Origin: Acetobacteraceae bacterium
GTDB lineage: Bacteria; Pseudomonadota; Alphaproteobacteria; Acetobacterales; Acetobacteraceae
Assembly: GCA_947475475.1 (NCBI GenBank)
Contig: CANJOG010000138.1
Location: 1 to 5,946, forward strand
Length of the DNA: 5,946 nucleotides
Direction: 5' to 3'
The translations under genes were made by a program, and so were the position numbers. Every line of letters starts with the position of its first letter. The first letter of the stretch is position 1. Below, one piece after another: positions 5,721-5,946 of the stretch. The notes beneath the pieces are model-generated. The model was not told the DNA's origin, ran no database searches, and saw only the letters and a list, made by a program, of their open reading frames with translations.

Positions 5721-5946
5721 ATGCGCCGTTCACTCTTTTCCGCGACCATATTCACCGGTCTCGCACTCTCGGCATGCGCGCCCCGCCCCGCCATCGACAC
5801 GGCGAGCCTGACAAGTTCACGCTGGGGCGCGCTCTGGGGCTTGCAGGATGCGGGTGCGGCGACGTTGAGCACGGCGCGCTGGGCCTTCTCCGCCGAGCGG
5901 AACCTCGCCGGCGACCCGGCTGAAGCGGCCCGTGCCGTTGCGGCCA
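5721..5946 (+). CDS. N-terminal part of a putative lipoprotein (runs off the window)
   Basis: The frame from ATG 5721 stays open to the last base (75 codons), so the gene continues beyond the window. The first residues, MRRSLFSATIFTGLALSAC, form a clear lipoprotein signal peptide: two arginines, a hydrophobic core, and a lipobox LSAC with C19 as the lipidated cysteine. The protein would therefore be exported and anchored in the inner or outer membrane; residue +2 is alanine, which does not suggest inner-membrane retention by the Asp rule. The following 56 residues are rich in alanine, arginine and tryptophan (SSRWGALWGLQDAGAATLSTARWAF) and look partly helical. I do not recognise a family. A strong ribosome-binding sequence, GGGAGGG at 5711-5717, lies only three bases from the start. 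It begins 23 nt after the gamma-CA gene, so it may belong to the same transcription unit. Frame and signal are secure; function is unknown. Confidence 0.78.
   Translation, partial: MRRSLFSATIFTGLALSACAPRPAIDTASLTSSRWGALWGLQDAGAATLSTARWAFSAERNLAGDPAEAARAVAA

Overview
The window is GC-rich chromosomal DNA from a bacterium, most likely an alphaproteobacterium. Three things point that way: the order rplM-rpsI-argC; a short type-2 ArgC of 317 residues; and S9 and L13 proteins longer than those of E. coli, with an alanine-rich N-terminal extension on S9. The tRNA-His gene encodes G-1 and C73. The large Rhizobiales/Rhodobacterales/Caulobacterales branch of Alphaproteobacteria is known to have lost this pair, so a Rhodospirillales-like or other deep-branching lineage fits better. 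That placement is inference. All recognisable genes are on the + strand.

Layout. Positions 2-268 hold the C-terminal end of a cysteine-containing protein of unknown function that starts outside the window. A gap of about 100 bases with no convincing signal follows. Next is a class I/II PLP aminotransferase (372-1544). A tRNA-His(GTG) gene (1618-1694) comes after it, with a plausible sigma70-type promoter in front. mobA (1716-2294, molybdenum cofactor guanylyltransferase) starts only 21 nt after the tRNA CCA end, and a MarC-family membrane protein (2334-2990) follows it. A perfect 10-bp inverted repeat with a TATAAT box across its centre separates marC from the ribosomal protein operon rplM-rpsI (3088-4046). 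That operon ends at a strong intrinsic terminator (4072-4105). A second transcription unit then starts: argC (4185-5138, arginine biosynthesis), a gamma-carbonic-anhydrase-like hexapeptide protein (5131-5697) overlapping argC by 8 nt, and the start of a lipoprotein gene (5721 to the window end).

How the genes relate. This is mostly housekeeping: translation (tRNA-His, L13, S9), amino-acid metabolism (aminotransferase, ArgC) and cofactor synthesis (MobA), plus poorly understood conserved proteins (MarC, the gamma-CA homologue, the N-terminal partial protein, the lipoprotein). I saw no mobile element, CRISPR array, phage gene or defence system, and no clear new multi-gene system. The points most worth a second look are the tRNA-His identity elements, the tRNA-mobA arrangement, the palindrome ahead of rplM, and the two unrecognised proteins at the window edges.
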